Source: Mariprofundus sp. | GTDB taxonomy: Bacteria; Pseudomonadota; Zetaproteobacteria; Mariprofundales; Mariprofundaceae | Assembly (NCBI GenBank): GCA_030951045.1 | Contig: JAUZQJ010000137.1 | Span: 1-43,378, forward strand | Reading direction: 5' to 3' | DNA length: 43,378 bases | Part shown: in pieces, positions 23,509 through 31,410 of the stretch | How the letters are laid out: every line of letters starts with the position of its first letter | Numbering within the stretch: position 1 is the first letter of the stretch | Notes under the pieces: model-generated | What the model saw: the letters and a program-made list of their open reading frames with translations, nothing else | Database searches by the model: none | What the model was told of the DNA's origin: nothing | Program-made: the position numbers and the translations under genes

Positions 23509-23712
23509 TTATTTAATACTTTCAAGTTCTATTTTGTTAGCCTTCACTTCAGCTTTGAGGCGTTCGATTTCAGCCTGCATGCTAACTTGCTTTTGATGCT
23601 GTGCTTGCTCGGCCTGTTGGCGGGCTTGAAGCTCTGCCGGATCTTCTCCATAAATAGCAGCACAGCCTGATGTGAATGCCAACATAGCCAATATAGTTAA
23701 AGTTTTCAGCAT
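23509..23712 (-). CDS. Small coiled-coil lipoprotein
   Basis: A 67-residue lipoprotein with signal MLKTLTILAMLAFTSGC, lipid site at Cys17, then an Ala/Gln/Glu-rich helix that should form a coiled coil like the Lpp and SmpA-adjacent small lipoproteins. AGGAG and a second AGG sequence precede the ATG. It is followed at 33 nt by the OmpA-like lipoprotein gene, so the pair may connect outer membrane and peptidoglycan. A specific homologue is not recognised. Confidence 0.8.
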   Translation of the reverse strand: MLKTLTILAMLAFTSGCAAIYGEDPAELQARQQAEQAQHQKQVSMQAEIERLKAEVKANKIELESIK

Positions 23713-23896
23713 GATCCTTCTCCTACCTACCTTGAATCAAAGTCGAGCATAAACGCGACGCTTAAAATCTGCAAGGCATCGCCTGCTCAATAATAAGAAG
23801 TTATTTATCAACACCAACAACGTATCTATTACTGCGATAGTGCGGCGGATCAGAACCATAACCGCCAGCATCACATTGTTTCGTGTTTGCTGATAT

Positions 23897-25126
23897 TTAC
23901 TTCTTCTTTTTTCCCTTACCCTTATTCAACCAGGCATCATGCTCAGCTACCAATGCCTGTAAATCGCGAGAGCCGGTAGTGACTTCAGTGTACTCTTCTT
24001 TGCCCACGCCAATCACATTGATAGGTTTAGCAATAAAGTCTTGAATTTCATGCAACAAATCCTTCTCTTCACTACTGCAAAAGGAGACTGCTTCTCCCTT
24101 GTTTTCACCACGCCCCGTACGGCCAATACGATGCACATAATTCTCCACCTTTTCAGGCAAGTCATAATTGATGACATACGCAATATTCGGCACATCAATA
24201 CCACGCGCACTAACATCCGTAGCCACCAACACCCGTGCCCCTTCCCCTGCCCTGAACGCTTGCATCACATCTGACCGCTCCGTTTGATCCTTGTCGCCAT
24301 GAATGCTCATCGCATCGATATCAACGCGCCCCAGCGCTTTCACCACACGCTCAGCACGCACTTTGGTACGCACAAAGACAATCACCTTGCCTTCCGGATG
24401 ATCCTGTAAAAAGCGCTCTAGAAAGAAACGTTTATCATCCATCTCCACGTGCATTACAAAATGGGTGATGTTTTTGGACACACGATCCTGTGGTGAAACC
24501 TGAATACGAATGGCTTCACTCTTGACCTGTGAATAGGCCAGCTTCTTGATCTCATCATTGATAGTGGCTGAAAAGAACAGGGTTTGATGACGGCGTTTAA
24601 GCATTTTTTTAATGTAACGAATATCTTCAATAAAACCCAAATCCAGCATGTGGTCTGCTTCATCCAGCACCAGGGTCGAAACACCATCAAGATGAATCTC
24701 TTGCTGATTGATCAGATCAAACATGCGTCCCGGTGTAGCAATCAACACATCAATCCCGTCCTGTAATTTAGCAATCTGGCGATCTTGCTCCACTCCGCCA
24801 TACAGGGTAAACACTTTCACACGCGTATGTTTTGCGATGCTTTTGAACACCTCTCCAATCTGCACCGCCAGTTCACGCGTGGGCACCATGACAATGCACT
24901 TGATGCCATAAGAGCGTTTACTACTTTTAAAACGATGGATTTTATCAATCACAGGAATCGCAAAAGCGGCCGTTTTGCCAGTGCCCGTCTGAGCAATTGC
25001 CAGCACATCTTCACCATCAATAATCGAAGGAATGGATTTAAACTGAATATCAGTCGGCCGCTTAAAACCCAGCTTGGCTAAATTCTTTTTAATATCTGCA
25101 GAAATATAATATTGGTCGAATTTCAT
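23897..25126 (-). CDS. rhlE: DEAD-box ATP-dependent RNA helicase, RhlE type
   Basis: A 409-residue helicase with a complete motif set: GFKRPTDIQ (Q motif), AQTGTGKT (45-52), PTRELAVQ, TPGR, DEAD (155-158), SAT (186-188), VATDVSARGID and HRIGRTGR. The short tail ends in a run of Lys and Gly, a likely RNA contact. RhlE-type enzymes act on ribosome assembly and mRNA decay. Its ATGA start overlaps the YaeQ gene stop codon, linking it to YaeQ and TrmB. The RhlE label is by overall likeness; another DEAD-box subgroup is possible. Confidence 0.9.
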   Translation of the reverse strand: MKFDQYYISADIKKNLAKLGFKRPTDIQFKSIPSIIDGEDVLAIAQTGTGKTAAFAIPVIDKIHRFKSSKRSYGIKCIVMVPTRELAVQIGEVFKSIAKHTRVKVFTLYGGVEQDRQIAKLQDGIDVLIATPGRMFDLINQQEIHLDGVSTLVLDEADHMLDLGFIEDIRYIKKMLKRRHQTLFFSATINDEIKKLAYSQVKSEAIRIQVSPQDRVSKNITHFVMHVEMDDKRFFLERFLQDHPEGKVIVFVRTKVRAERVVKALGRVDIDAMSIHGDKDQTERSDVMQAFRAGEGARVLVATDVSARGIDVPNIAYVINYDLPEKVENYVHRIGRTGRGENKGEAVSFCSSEEKDLLHEIQDFIAKPINVIGVGKEEYTEVTTGSRDLQALVAEHDAWLNKGKGKKKK

Positions 25127-25677
25127 TGTCTACTCTCACTATTTTCTTTCCAAATATCAGGGGTGATTTCCAGTGCCTGATCACCACCGGTCAACCACAA
25201 CGAACCATCCTGTATCGTACATTGCAGACGCATCGCACGCGCGGCCATCACACCAAGGCCTGCCACGGCATCGCTGTCCAGATGAATCACGCTAAGGTTA
25301 CCAAAGCGGGTTAGCTTGTTCTGAGCCTGCTCCCACCACACACGGTGACTGCGCAGATAGGTATAAATAATCACCTGTCTGGATCGTCCACAGGCTTTGC
25401 GGATACGTTTGGCATCCGGCTGGCCAAGATCAATCCATATTTCAATCTCATTACTCAAACTTTTTTGCCAAATATCCGGCTCATCATCGGTACTGATACC
25501 TTTGCAAAACTGCAGTGACTCACTGCCATGCAATGCAAAAGCCAGCAGACGTACCATCATACGTTCATCACTTTCAGAGGGGTGACGCGCTATCACCAAA
25601 TGGTGGTCACTATAATAGTTCCGGTCCATATCGGTGATCTGCAACTCTGCCTTGTAAATCGTTGAACTGATTGCCAT
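25123..25677 (-). CDS. yaeQ: YaeQ-family protein
   Basis: A 184-residue PD-(D/E)XK-like nuclease-fold protein, close to the usual 180 residues. Visible family blocks are AISSTIYKAELQITDMDRNYY, ARHPSESDERMMVRLLAFAL and LSNEIEIWIDLGQPDAKRIRKA, followed by VIIYTY. In E. coli YaeQ has been linked to suppression of RfaH loss. It overlaps rhlE by 4 nt and lies 8 nt downstream of trmB, so the three form an RNA-related operon. Confidence 0.9.
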   Translation of the reverse strand: MAISSTIYKAELQITDMDRNYYSDHHLVIARHPSESDERMMVRLLAFALHGSESLQFCKGISTDDEPDIWQKSLSNEIEIWIDLGQPDAKRIRKACGRSRQVIIYTYLRSHRVWWEQAQNKLTRFGNLSVIHLDSDAVAGLGVMAARAMRLQCTIQDGSLWLTGGDQALEITPDIWKENSESRQ

Positions 25678-25685
25678 ACGCCCGA

Positions 25686-26396
25686 TCAGCCTTTAACGAA
25701 GTGAAGAAACTGACTCGTCCTGCCTGCTCTATTACCACGCTCTTCAAACTTGGTTTCCGGGCGATCCGGATCACGCTCAATATAACCGCCAATGCCAGCC
25801 ACATTGCTCAGGCCTGGCGTGGCATCAAGAATATCACGCATCCATTCCGCCAGGTCGGCTTTATCCGATGCCAGCTTGATAAATCCACCGGGCTTTAACC
25901 GGCTGACCAACAACGCGGCAAATTCCTTTTGGATGATACGGCGTTTATGATGTTTTGCTTTGGGCCAGGGGTCAGGATGATTGATAAACACACCATCAAG
26001 CTCGCCCTCTTGCACCTGATGCGTTAACACAAACTGGGCTGGTAGCTGGGTAATCCGACACTGTTCAATCAGGCCTGCATCATCAAGGCGACTAACTGCT
26101 TTAGCCACACCTGGCAGATAAATCTCAACACCTACCAGCATCCAGTCCGGATGTGTCTGCGCCAAATGCACCAGAAAATCACCATTACCAAAACCAATTT
26201 CCATTACAATGGGGGTGCCATCCGGCATATTGGCATCGGCCAGTGTTTTATCTTTTGGCAACCCGATCACCGGTAGCCACTTCAGCATACGCGCTTCCTG
26301 ACCGGTGGTCACAAAGCCATTCTTACGCCCATGCGTGCGCATTTCCTGCTGAGTAAACTGATCTCTGAATTCTTTGGATAACCGCATAGCCCGCAT
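25686..26396 (-). CDS. trmB: tRNA (guanine-N7)-methyltransferase
   Basis: A 236-residue SAM enzyme that makes m7G46 in tRNA. SAM binding is at MEIGFGNGDFLV, then VEIYLPGV, the signature HPDPWPKAKHHKRR and the substrate strand ETKFEERG. An N-terminal TTGQEARMLKWLP is standard. The start is uncertain; ATGs at 26396 and 26387 both lack a strong ribosome site. It is first in the operon with YaeQ and RhlE, whose products also act on RNA. Confidence 0.95.
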   Translation of the reverse strand: MRAMRLSKEFRDQFTQQEMRTHGRKNGFVTTGQEARMLKWLPVIGLPKDKTLADANMPDGTPIVMEIGFGNGDFLVHLAQTHPDWMLVGVEIYLPGVAKAVSRLDDAGLIEQCRITQLPAQFVLTHQVQEGELDGVFINHPDPWPKAKHHKRRIIQKEFAALLVSRLKPGGFIKLASDKADLAEWMRDILDATPGLSNVAGIGGYIERDPDRPETKFEERGNRAGRTSQFLHFVKG

Positions 26397-26650
26397 AGTA
26401 CGGCTTCACAGCAGTTATCCAACACCTTTTAGTCGCGATCAATTTAGCGATCCTGTCATTGACTGCTCAAAAGCGTTATCTCAAGCATAGAAAAAGGTAC
26501 ATTACATATTGCTTCATTGCCTATGCCCCTCTTCAATGGGTAGCCTGCCGCTTAGGAATTGTACTGCAGTTTCACTGCCATTTCCCTCTCACCTTTTGAA
26601 ACGGGAACAGTTTTATAGCACCACATATCACATGAAACAAAGGAGCCATC
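26397..26650. other. Intergenic region between trmB and the djlA-like gene
   Basis: A 254-bp divergent region that must carry both promoters. I see no convincing promoter pair; the only clear signal is AAAGGAG 6 nt before the ATG of the djlA-like gene. Confidence 0.5.
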
Positions 26651-27394
26651 ATGTCTTGGAAAAGTGTAGGAATCGGTGCCGGAGTAGGCGCTCTATTCGG
26701 CGGCCCGATAGGGGCTTTGATCGGAGCAGGTGTCGGTGGATGGTTTTCAGCAAGTAAAGACAAGTACATTCAGCAAGTCGAAACTGAACAGCTATTTGTG
26801 TTCACAGCCCTGTTCGGCATGTTGGCCAAAATCGCCAAAGCTGACGGTATTGTTTGCCCTGAAGAGGCAAAAACAATCAAAGCGTTTATGGATCAAATTC
26901 ATCTTGATCAACGCAGCAAAGAGATAGCGGGTAGTATTTTCACCAAAGCAAAAGATGATCATTACTCTATTTACGATTATGCCACTCAGTATGCGACGGC
27001 ATTTAACAACAATAAAGATATGCGCATCATCGCATACCGCATTCTGTTTGAAGTTGCCGCCAGTGATGGGGAACTGCACCCGGAAGAAGATAAAATACTT
27101 CAAGGCATTATTGAGCCCCTTGCTATAGACCCATCCATGTACAAACTTTTTTCAGCTGAGTTTTTTGGCCGCACACATGCATTAAGTGAGCACTATGCAC
27201 TACTGGATTGTACTGTCGAATCAACAGATACCGAAATTAAACGCGCATACAGAAAGAAATGCATTGAATATCACCCTGATAAAATCATGTCAAAAGGACT
27301 GCCGGATAGTTTCATAAGCTTTGCCGATGAACAGATGAAAATGATCACCTGCGCCTATGATGAGATCAAAAAGGCCAGACCCAGCCTTTCATAA
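26651..27394 (+). CDS. djlA: DjlA-like co-chaperone (glycine-zipper, TerB and J domains)
   Basis: A 247-residue protein. Residues 6-32 are a glycine-zipper membrane anchor of the type GVGALFGGPIGALIGAGV. A TerB domain (about 48-160) follows, and the C-terminus is a J domain with the essential HPD (208-210) in YRKKCIEYHPDKIMS. The layout matches E. coli DjlA (271 residues), a membrane co-chaperone of DnaK that signals through the Rcs system. The ATG has AAAGGAG at 6-nt spacing. It stands alone as a plus-strand gene. Confidence 0.9.
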   Translation: MSWKSVGIGAGVGALFGGPIGALIGAGVGGWFSASKDKYIQQVETEQLFVFTALFGMLAKIAKADGIVCPEEAKTIKAFMDQIHLDQRSKEIAGSIFTKAKDDHYSIYDYATQYATAFNNNKDMRIIAYRILFEVAASDGELHPEEDKILQGIIEPLAIDPSMYKLFSAEFFGRTHALSEHYALLDCTVESTDTEIKRAYRKKCIEYHPDKIMSKGLPDSFISFADEQMKMITCAYDEIKKARPSLS

Positions 27395-27431
27395 CATCAG
27401 GCCTACCGGCAGTGCCCACGCACGGCAAGAA

Positions 27432-27989
27432 TCAGACAGCTACAATGGAGTGTTTGATTTCTTCAGATTTTTCTTCACTGCACAGCTTCGCAATTAATCG
27501 CAGTGCAAAGGCAATAGCAGTGCCCGGCCCCCTGCTGGTGATCAAAAAATCATCTTCCACCACATCATCATCAACATACACCGATGAAGGTTGCAGCTCT
27601 TCCATTGATTCCTGACAGGAAGGGTACGATGTCACACGCTTTCCTTCCGTGATGCCATAAGCCGCCAGAGCCATAGGTGCGGCACAAATCGCGGCAATGG
27701 ATTTACGTTCTACCCGCAAACGCTCCACAATAGCTTTCACGTTGGCATCATCACGTAGTAAAAATGCATTCGGCAGACCTCCGGGTAAAACAATCATGTC
27801 CCAGTTTTCATGCATAACCTTAGCCAAACCAGCATCGGGCTTAATGGTGATCTTGGATCGACCGATTGCAGACAACCCATCCAGGCTAGCAGCACACACC
27901 TCTACATCCGCTCTGCGCAGTAGATCAATCACTGCAACCAATTCAATCTCTTCAACACCTTCCGTAAATGGAATCAGTACACGTGCCAT
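27432..27989 (-). CDS. DJ-1/PfpI (YajL-type) family protein
   Basis: A 185-residue DJ-1/ThiJ/PfpI-fold protein. The reactive cysteine is Cys102 in AAICAAPMAL, with the acidic partner in GVEEIE (11-16), and the nucleophile-elbow SRGPGTAIAFAL is typical. YajL-like proteins act as redox-sensitive chaperones or glyoxalase/deglycase-type enzymes; the exact activity is disputed in the field. GAGGAG lies upstream of the ATG. It follows the TrpD2 gene by 28 nt, so co-transcription is likely. Confidence 0.92.
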   Translation of the reverse strand: MARVLIPFTEGVEEIELVAVIDLLRRADVEVCAASLDGLSAIGRSKITIKPDAGLAKVMHENWDMIVLPGGLPNAFLLRDDANVKAIVERLRVERKSIAAICAAPMALAAYGITEGKRVTSYPSCQESMEELQPSSVYVDDDVVEDDFLITSRGPGTAIAFALRLIAKLCSEEKSEEIKHSIVAV

Positions 27990-28017
27990 AATAATCTACT
28001 CCTCTCAATATCAGTTT

Positions 28018-28962
28018 TTATTGCTCAATCCAGCCTTCTGGAAATTCACCCTGCGAAGCCCAATGAAATGCTTCACTCATCCGATTCACCACAGCGATTT
28101 CCCGTTCATTCAGTTTGCCTTGTAACATGCTGCCAAGACTCTCTTTTAGCAGCCTTTCATCCATAGGCTCACGCGGATACATCGCCACTCCGGCTTCGCC
28201 ATAGGAGATCCGCGACATTTTATCGCCCTGCTGTTTCACCACGAGCTTCTGACGATCTGCATATAACTCCGGTTCACCTTCCGCCCCCATAAAAACAAGT
28301 GATCGTTGTTGGCCTAACAAGACATTCGCATCCGCCATATAATCAGCATATGGTGTATGAAAGAGGCCGTTCAATTGTCCCTCACACGACATCGGATTGA
28401 GCAAACGAGCCACTGTGTTGGCAAAGGAGCGCACCCCAAGCCTTGGCCTGAGATTATAGATACGAAACAGATCAGGACTAAGCTCTGCCAGATCAATATA
28501 TACAATATTATCCGCCGCTAATATCGCCGAGGCATCACCTAAGCCTGAGGCTCGCTGCACACCGGCAGCCTCTAATGCTTGCCAGGCAGTCACGCGTTCT
28601 TCTATATGCTCCACACCATGCACTACAATTGGAATACCTTGAACACGCGCCAGCATCGCCGCCGCCAAATACGCATGACCACTGCGACGTTTACCTGCAT
28701 AACAGGGCAAATCGACCGCTCCTTTTGGCGCAGCAAATTGTGTAAACCCCTGGACAGTTTCCCGCGCCGCTTCAACAAAACCAGCTAGCTCAGCACTTGT
28801 TTCACCTTTCATACGCTGCGCAATCAGGAAGGCACCGAGTTGCAGCATATCCGTATCCGACTGCAACAACCTCTGAAATACCATTTTCGCTTCGTCCCGA
28901 TCCAAATGCTCAGAACCATGTTTGCCACGCGCAACGCGTTTAATATAAGGTGAGATATCCAT
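28018..28962 (-). CDS. TrpD2 (YbiB)-type phosphoribosyltransferase-like nucleic-acid-binding protein
   Basis: About 314 residues. The ATG at 28962 is chosen because the following MDISPYIKRVARGKHGSEH matches the E. coli YbiB N-terminus; an upstream ATG at 28986 adds eight residues. The fold is that of anthranilate phosphoribosyltransferase, but the GTGGD phosphoribosyl loop is replaced by a segment reading YAGKRRSGHAY. That basic patch is the mark of the TrpD2 branch, whose E. coli member binds nucleic acid and is SOS-controlled. I see no LexA-type site. Tryptophan synthesis is unlikely. Confidence 0.82.
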   Translation of the reverse strand: MDISPYIKRVARGKHGSEHLDRDEAKMVFQRLLQSDTDMLQLGAFLIAQRMKGETSAELAGFVEAARETVQGFTQFAAPKGAVDLPCYAGKRRSGHAYLAAAMLARVQGIPIVVHGVEHIEERVTAWQALEAAGVQRASGLGDASAILAADNIVYIDLAELSPDLFRIYNLRPRLGVRSFANTVARLLNPMSCEGQLNGLFHTPYADYMADANVLLGQQRSLVFMGAEGEPELYADRQKLVVKQQGDKMSRISYGEAGVAMYPREPMDERLLKESLGSMLQGKLNEREIAVVNRMSEAFHWASQGEFPEGWIEQ

Positions 28963-29002
28963 ATCGACTTGTAGCATAAGTAGCATTGTTTAGGCTAGCA
29001 AC

Positions 29003-29695
29003 ATGAACTTTCTCATTATTGAACATTTGATCATTGAACCTGCGGCGATCATTGCCGATGTCATTCGGCAACATGGCCATCATTGTACGTCCATCGCATT
29101 GGAGCAAGGGGCACCGCTGCCTTCCAACGCCAGCGAATATGACGGTATTATTGTGATGGGTGGCCCACAGTCAGCCAATGATCATGATACGGCCATGCAG
29201 ACTGAATTGATCTGGGTCAAGGCGGCTTTGGATGCCAACATACCCATGCTCGGCATCTGTCTTGGGGCACAAATCATGGCCAAAGCTGCGGGGGCAGACA
29301 TCACACCATCCCCTGTCCGCGAACTTGGATGGTTCCCTCTCTTTCGATGCCAAGAGAGTGCAAACGATGCGCTATTCAACACCATGACAGATGGATTCAT
29401 GGTGTTCCAATGGCATGGTGAAACATTTTCATTCACCGAATCCATGACACAGGTAGCCACGCATCCCCAAGTCCCAGCTCAAGCGTTTCGCTTGAACAGA
29501 GCGCAATATGGTTTGCAATTTCATGTTGAAGTCGACGAAGGCATTATTGAACAGTGGATTGCATATGGTAAAAGCGAGCGCCTCCACCTTGGTGAAGCGG
29601 GCATCAAACATCTTCATCAGCAAACGCAGTCTCATTTAACACAGATGCAACATTTTTGCCGCCAAATGGTTGATACATGGTTAACTCTTATCTGA
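29003..29695 (+). CDS. Class I glutamine amidotransferase domain protein
   Basis: A 230-residue stand-alone GATase1 protein of the GMP-synthase-like type. The catalytic triad is visible: Cys86 in GICLGAQI, His174 and Glu176 in GLQFHVE. An oxyanion-strand motif VMGGPQSAND precedes it. A partner synthase domain is not fused and not encoded nearby, so the ammonia acceptor is unknown. It is divergent from the TrpD2 gene with only 40 bp between starts, and ends 18 nt before the convergent tatC stop. Confidence 0.88.
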   Translation: MNFLIIEHLIIEPAAIIADVIRQHGHHCTSIALEQGAPLPSNASEYDGIIVMGGPQSANDHDTAMQTELIWVKAALDANIPMLGICLGAQIMAKAAGADITPSPVRELGWFPLFRCQESANDALFNTMTDGFMVFQWHGETFSFTESMTQVATHPQVPAQAFRLNRAQYGLQFHVEVDEGIIEQWIAYGKSERLHLGEAGIKHLHQQTQSHLTQMQHFCRQMVDTWLTLI

Positions 29696-29713
29696 TTCAA
29701 TAGCCTGAATTGT

Positions 29714-30511
29714 TTAAGCTACTTCGGACTTGGAATCTGAGCCTTTAATTTTTGCCAGAAACATCCCCAGTTCGTATAGCAGCAACATCGGAATACCAAG
29801 TAAAATCTGTGAAATAATGTCTGGCGGTGTCAACAGAGCCGCAATCACAAAGGCCCAAACAAATACATAACGTCGTTTTTCAGCCAATGATTCTACATCA
29901 ACAATATTCAGGCGCACCAGCAGCATCACAATAATCGGAATCTGAAAACTAAGACCAAATGCGAACAGCAGCTTCATGACCAGAGATAGATACTCTTTCA
30001 CAGCAGGCATGGCTTGAATATTTTCAGTAGAAAAACCAAGAAAAAACTCAAATATAAGTGGAAATACAATATAAAAAGCAAAAGCCCCACCACTCAATAA
30101 CAGCACCAAACTACCTGTAAAATAGGACACAAATGCTTTGCGTTCGTGTTTATAGAGACCCGGCGCAATAAAAGCCCAAAACTGATACAGCGTCACAGGT
30201 GCTGTGGCAAACAAACTCATCAACAGCGCAATTTTCAGATAGGTAAAAAACACGTCGGGAGCATTGAGAAAGATCAAAGGCGTATTCGGTGGTAAGGCAT
30301 CCCGAATCGGCGTCGAGATAAATTCAAAGACCACCTCAGAAAAGTTCATCAACACCATCACACCGATGGCATAAACAATAATGGCAATCGTGGCACGACG
30401 GCGTAGTTCACCCAGATGGGCCAACACACTTGCCCCACTGTTTTCTACACCTTGATCTGCTGCTGCTTGATTCTCCGGGATATCCTTGGACTGCGTGTCG
30501 GACTGACTCAC
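29714..30511 (-). CDS. tatC: Sec-independent protein translocase TatC
   Basis: A 265-residue six-helix protein that recognises twin-arginine signals. The start is GTG at 30511, overlapping the tatB stop codon by 4 nt. An unusual 25-residue hydrophilic N-terminus precedes the standard HLGELRRR start of the first helix. Further conserved parts are FISTPIRDALP, LYQFWAFIAPGLYKHERK (typical of the family) and FGLSFQIPI. It is last in the tatABC operon. Confidence 0.97.
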   Translation of the reverse strand: MSQSDTQSKDIPENQAAADQGVENSGASVLAHLGELRRRATIAIIVYAIGVMVLMNFSEVVFEFISTPIRDALPPNTPLIFLNAPDVFFTYLKIALLMSLFATAPVTLYQFWAFIAPGLYKHERKAFVSYFTGSLVLLLSGGAFAFYIVFPLIFEFFLGFSTENIQAMPAVKEYLSLVMKLLFAFGLSFQIPIIVMLLVRLNIVDVESLAEKRRYVFVWAFVIAALLTPPDIISQILLGIPMLLLYELGMFLAKIKGSDSKSEVA

Positions 30512-30864
30512 GTATCATCCTGTTTTTTATCGGACTTGAGTGATGATGCTGTCGTGACCTTTGTTTTTGATGGGTCTAGCGACATCGAAGAGAGATCATC
30601 AGGCATGCTTTGCCCAAGCTCTTTCATGATCGCTGCGTTATAATCTTCAATACCACCCTTCATGCTATCTTCTACTTCATGCAAAGGATTCTTTAGCGAT
30701 GCGCTCTCCGCATCGATTTGCTTGCGAATATCATTGATCCAGCCTCGCCCTTTTCGAACCACTCGCCCCACCTGACCGAACAGCTCAGGCATACGTTCAG
30801 GCCCCAGCACAAGAAAAGCGATCACTCCAATCACAATCAATTCCAGAAAACCAATATCAGGCAT
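30508..30864 (-). CDS. tatB: Sec-independent protein translocase TatB
   Basis: A 118-residue single-helix protein of the Tat receptor complex. The N-terminal helix MPDIGFLELIVIGVIAFLVL carries the Glu8 typical of TatB, followed by the hinge GPERMPEL and an amphipathic helix, then a variable charged tail. AGGA lies about 9 nt upstream. It overlaps tatC at the stop codon and follows tatA by 18 nt. Together with TatC it would bind signals such as that of the MsrB in this window. Confidence 0.95.
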   Translation of the reverse strand: MPDIGFLELIVIGVIAFLVLGPERMPELFGQVGRVVRKGRGWINDIRKQIDAESASLKNPLHEVEDSMKGGIEDYNAAIMKELGQSMPDDLSSMSLDPSKTKVTTASSLKSDKKQDDT

Positions 30865-30882
30865 GGTGTAAGGTCCTAATGG

Positions 30883-31083
30883 TTATTGTTTTTTATCCGT
30901 AGCGTCATCACTGATAGATTCATCATCCGACCCACTCTTCTTATCGCCGTCTGCAATATTGCTGCGAAAACTCTTGATACCATTGGCAAGCCCAGCACCA
31001 ACCTGCGGCAAACGTTTTGCTCCAAACAGTACGATCACAATAATCAGGATTAAAATAAGCTCAGTTGTTCCAAGTCCGAACAT
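30883..31083 (-). CDS. tatA: Sec-independent protein translocase TatA
   Basis: A 66-residue pore-forming subunit. The helix begins [10 protein letters not shown] and is followed by the conserved FGAKRLPQ hinge and an amphipathic helix ([11 protein letters not shown]). An acidic Asp/Ser/Lys tail completes it. GAGGTG lies 6 nt upstream of the ATG. It is first in tatABC; the promoter must lie in the 327-bp region to the right. Confidence 0.96.
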   Translation of the reverse strand: MFGLGTTELILILIIVIVLFGAKRLPQVGAGLANGIKSFRSNIADGDKKSGSDDESISDDATDKKQ

Positions 31084-31410
31084 GGCGACACCTCTTAAGC
31101 ATAACGAATCAACGCATCATGAATCATCTATTGCGACCCATATATTACGAACGACTGCCTGCGTCATTTATACAAATAGTTGGCGCTGGAGATTACCCTG
31201 ATTAAAAACAGCGGCAAGTCATTCCGGTATTCACGCTAAATTATACCTATCATATGCTTATAAATCGCTAAAACTCATTTCCAACAGGCTTTATCAAGCC
31301 CTTCAGAACATTATCGAACCATTGATTACGCCTTAAACCGCAAGATTGGCCGCTAGCTTGCTCGTCTATTTATATGTTTGATCACAACACCAATATAGAG
31401 CTAAACATCT
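31084..31410. other. Divergent intergenic region between tatA and the fliK-like gene
   Basis: This 327-bp region has no supported gene. Its one convincing signal is the sigma-54-type promoter at 31347-31362 described separately, which points to the fliK-like gene. The tat promoter on the other strand is not obvious. Confidence 0.6.
31347..31362 (+). promoter_or_regulatory. Candidate sigma-54 (-24/-12) promoter of the fliK-like operon
   Basis: TGGCCGCTAGCTTGCT agrees with TGGCACGN4TTGCW at TGGC and TTGC with exact GG-N10-GC spacing. It lies 48 nt before the ATG, giving a leader of about 37 nt. Flagellar late-hook genes are commonly RpoN-controlled, which agrees with the gene that follows. Confidence 0.5.
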
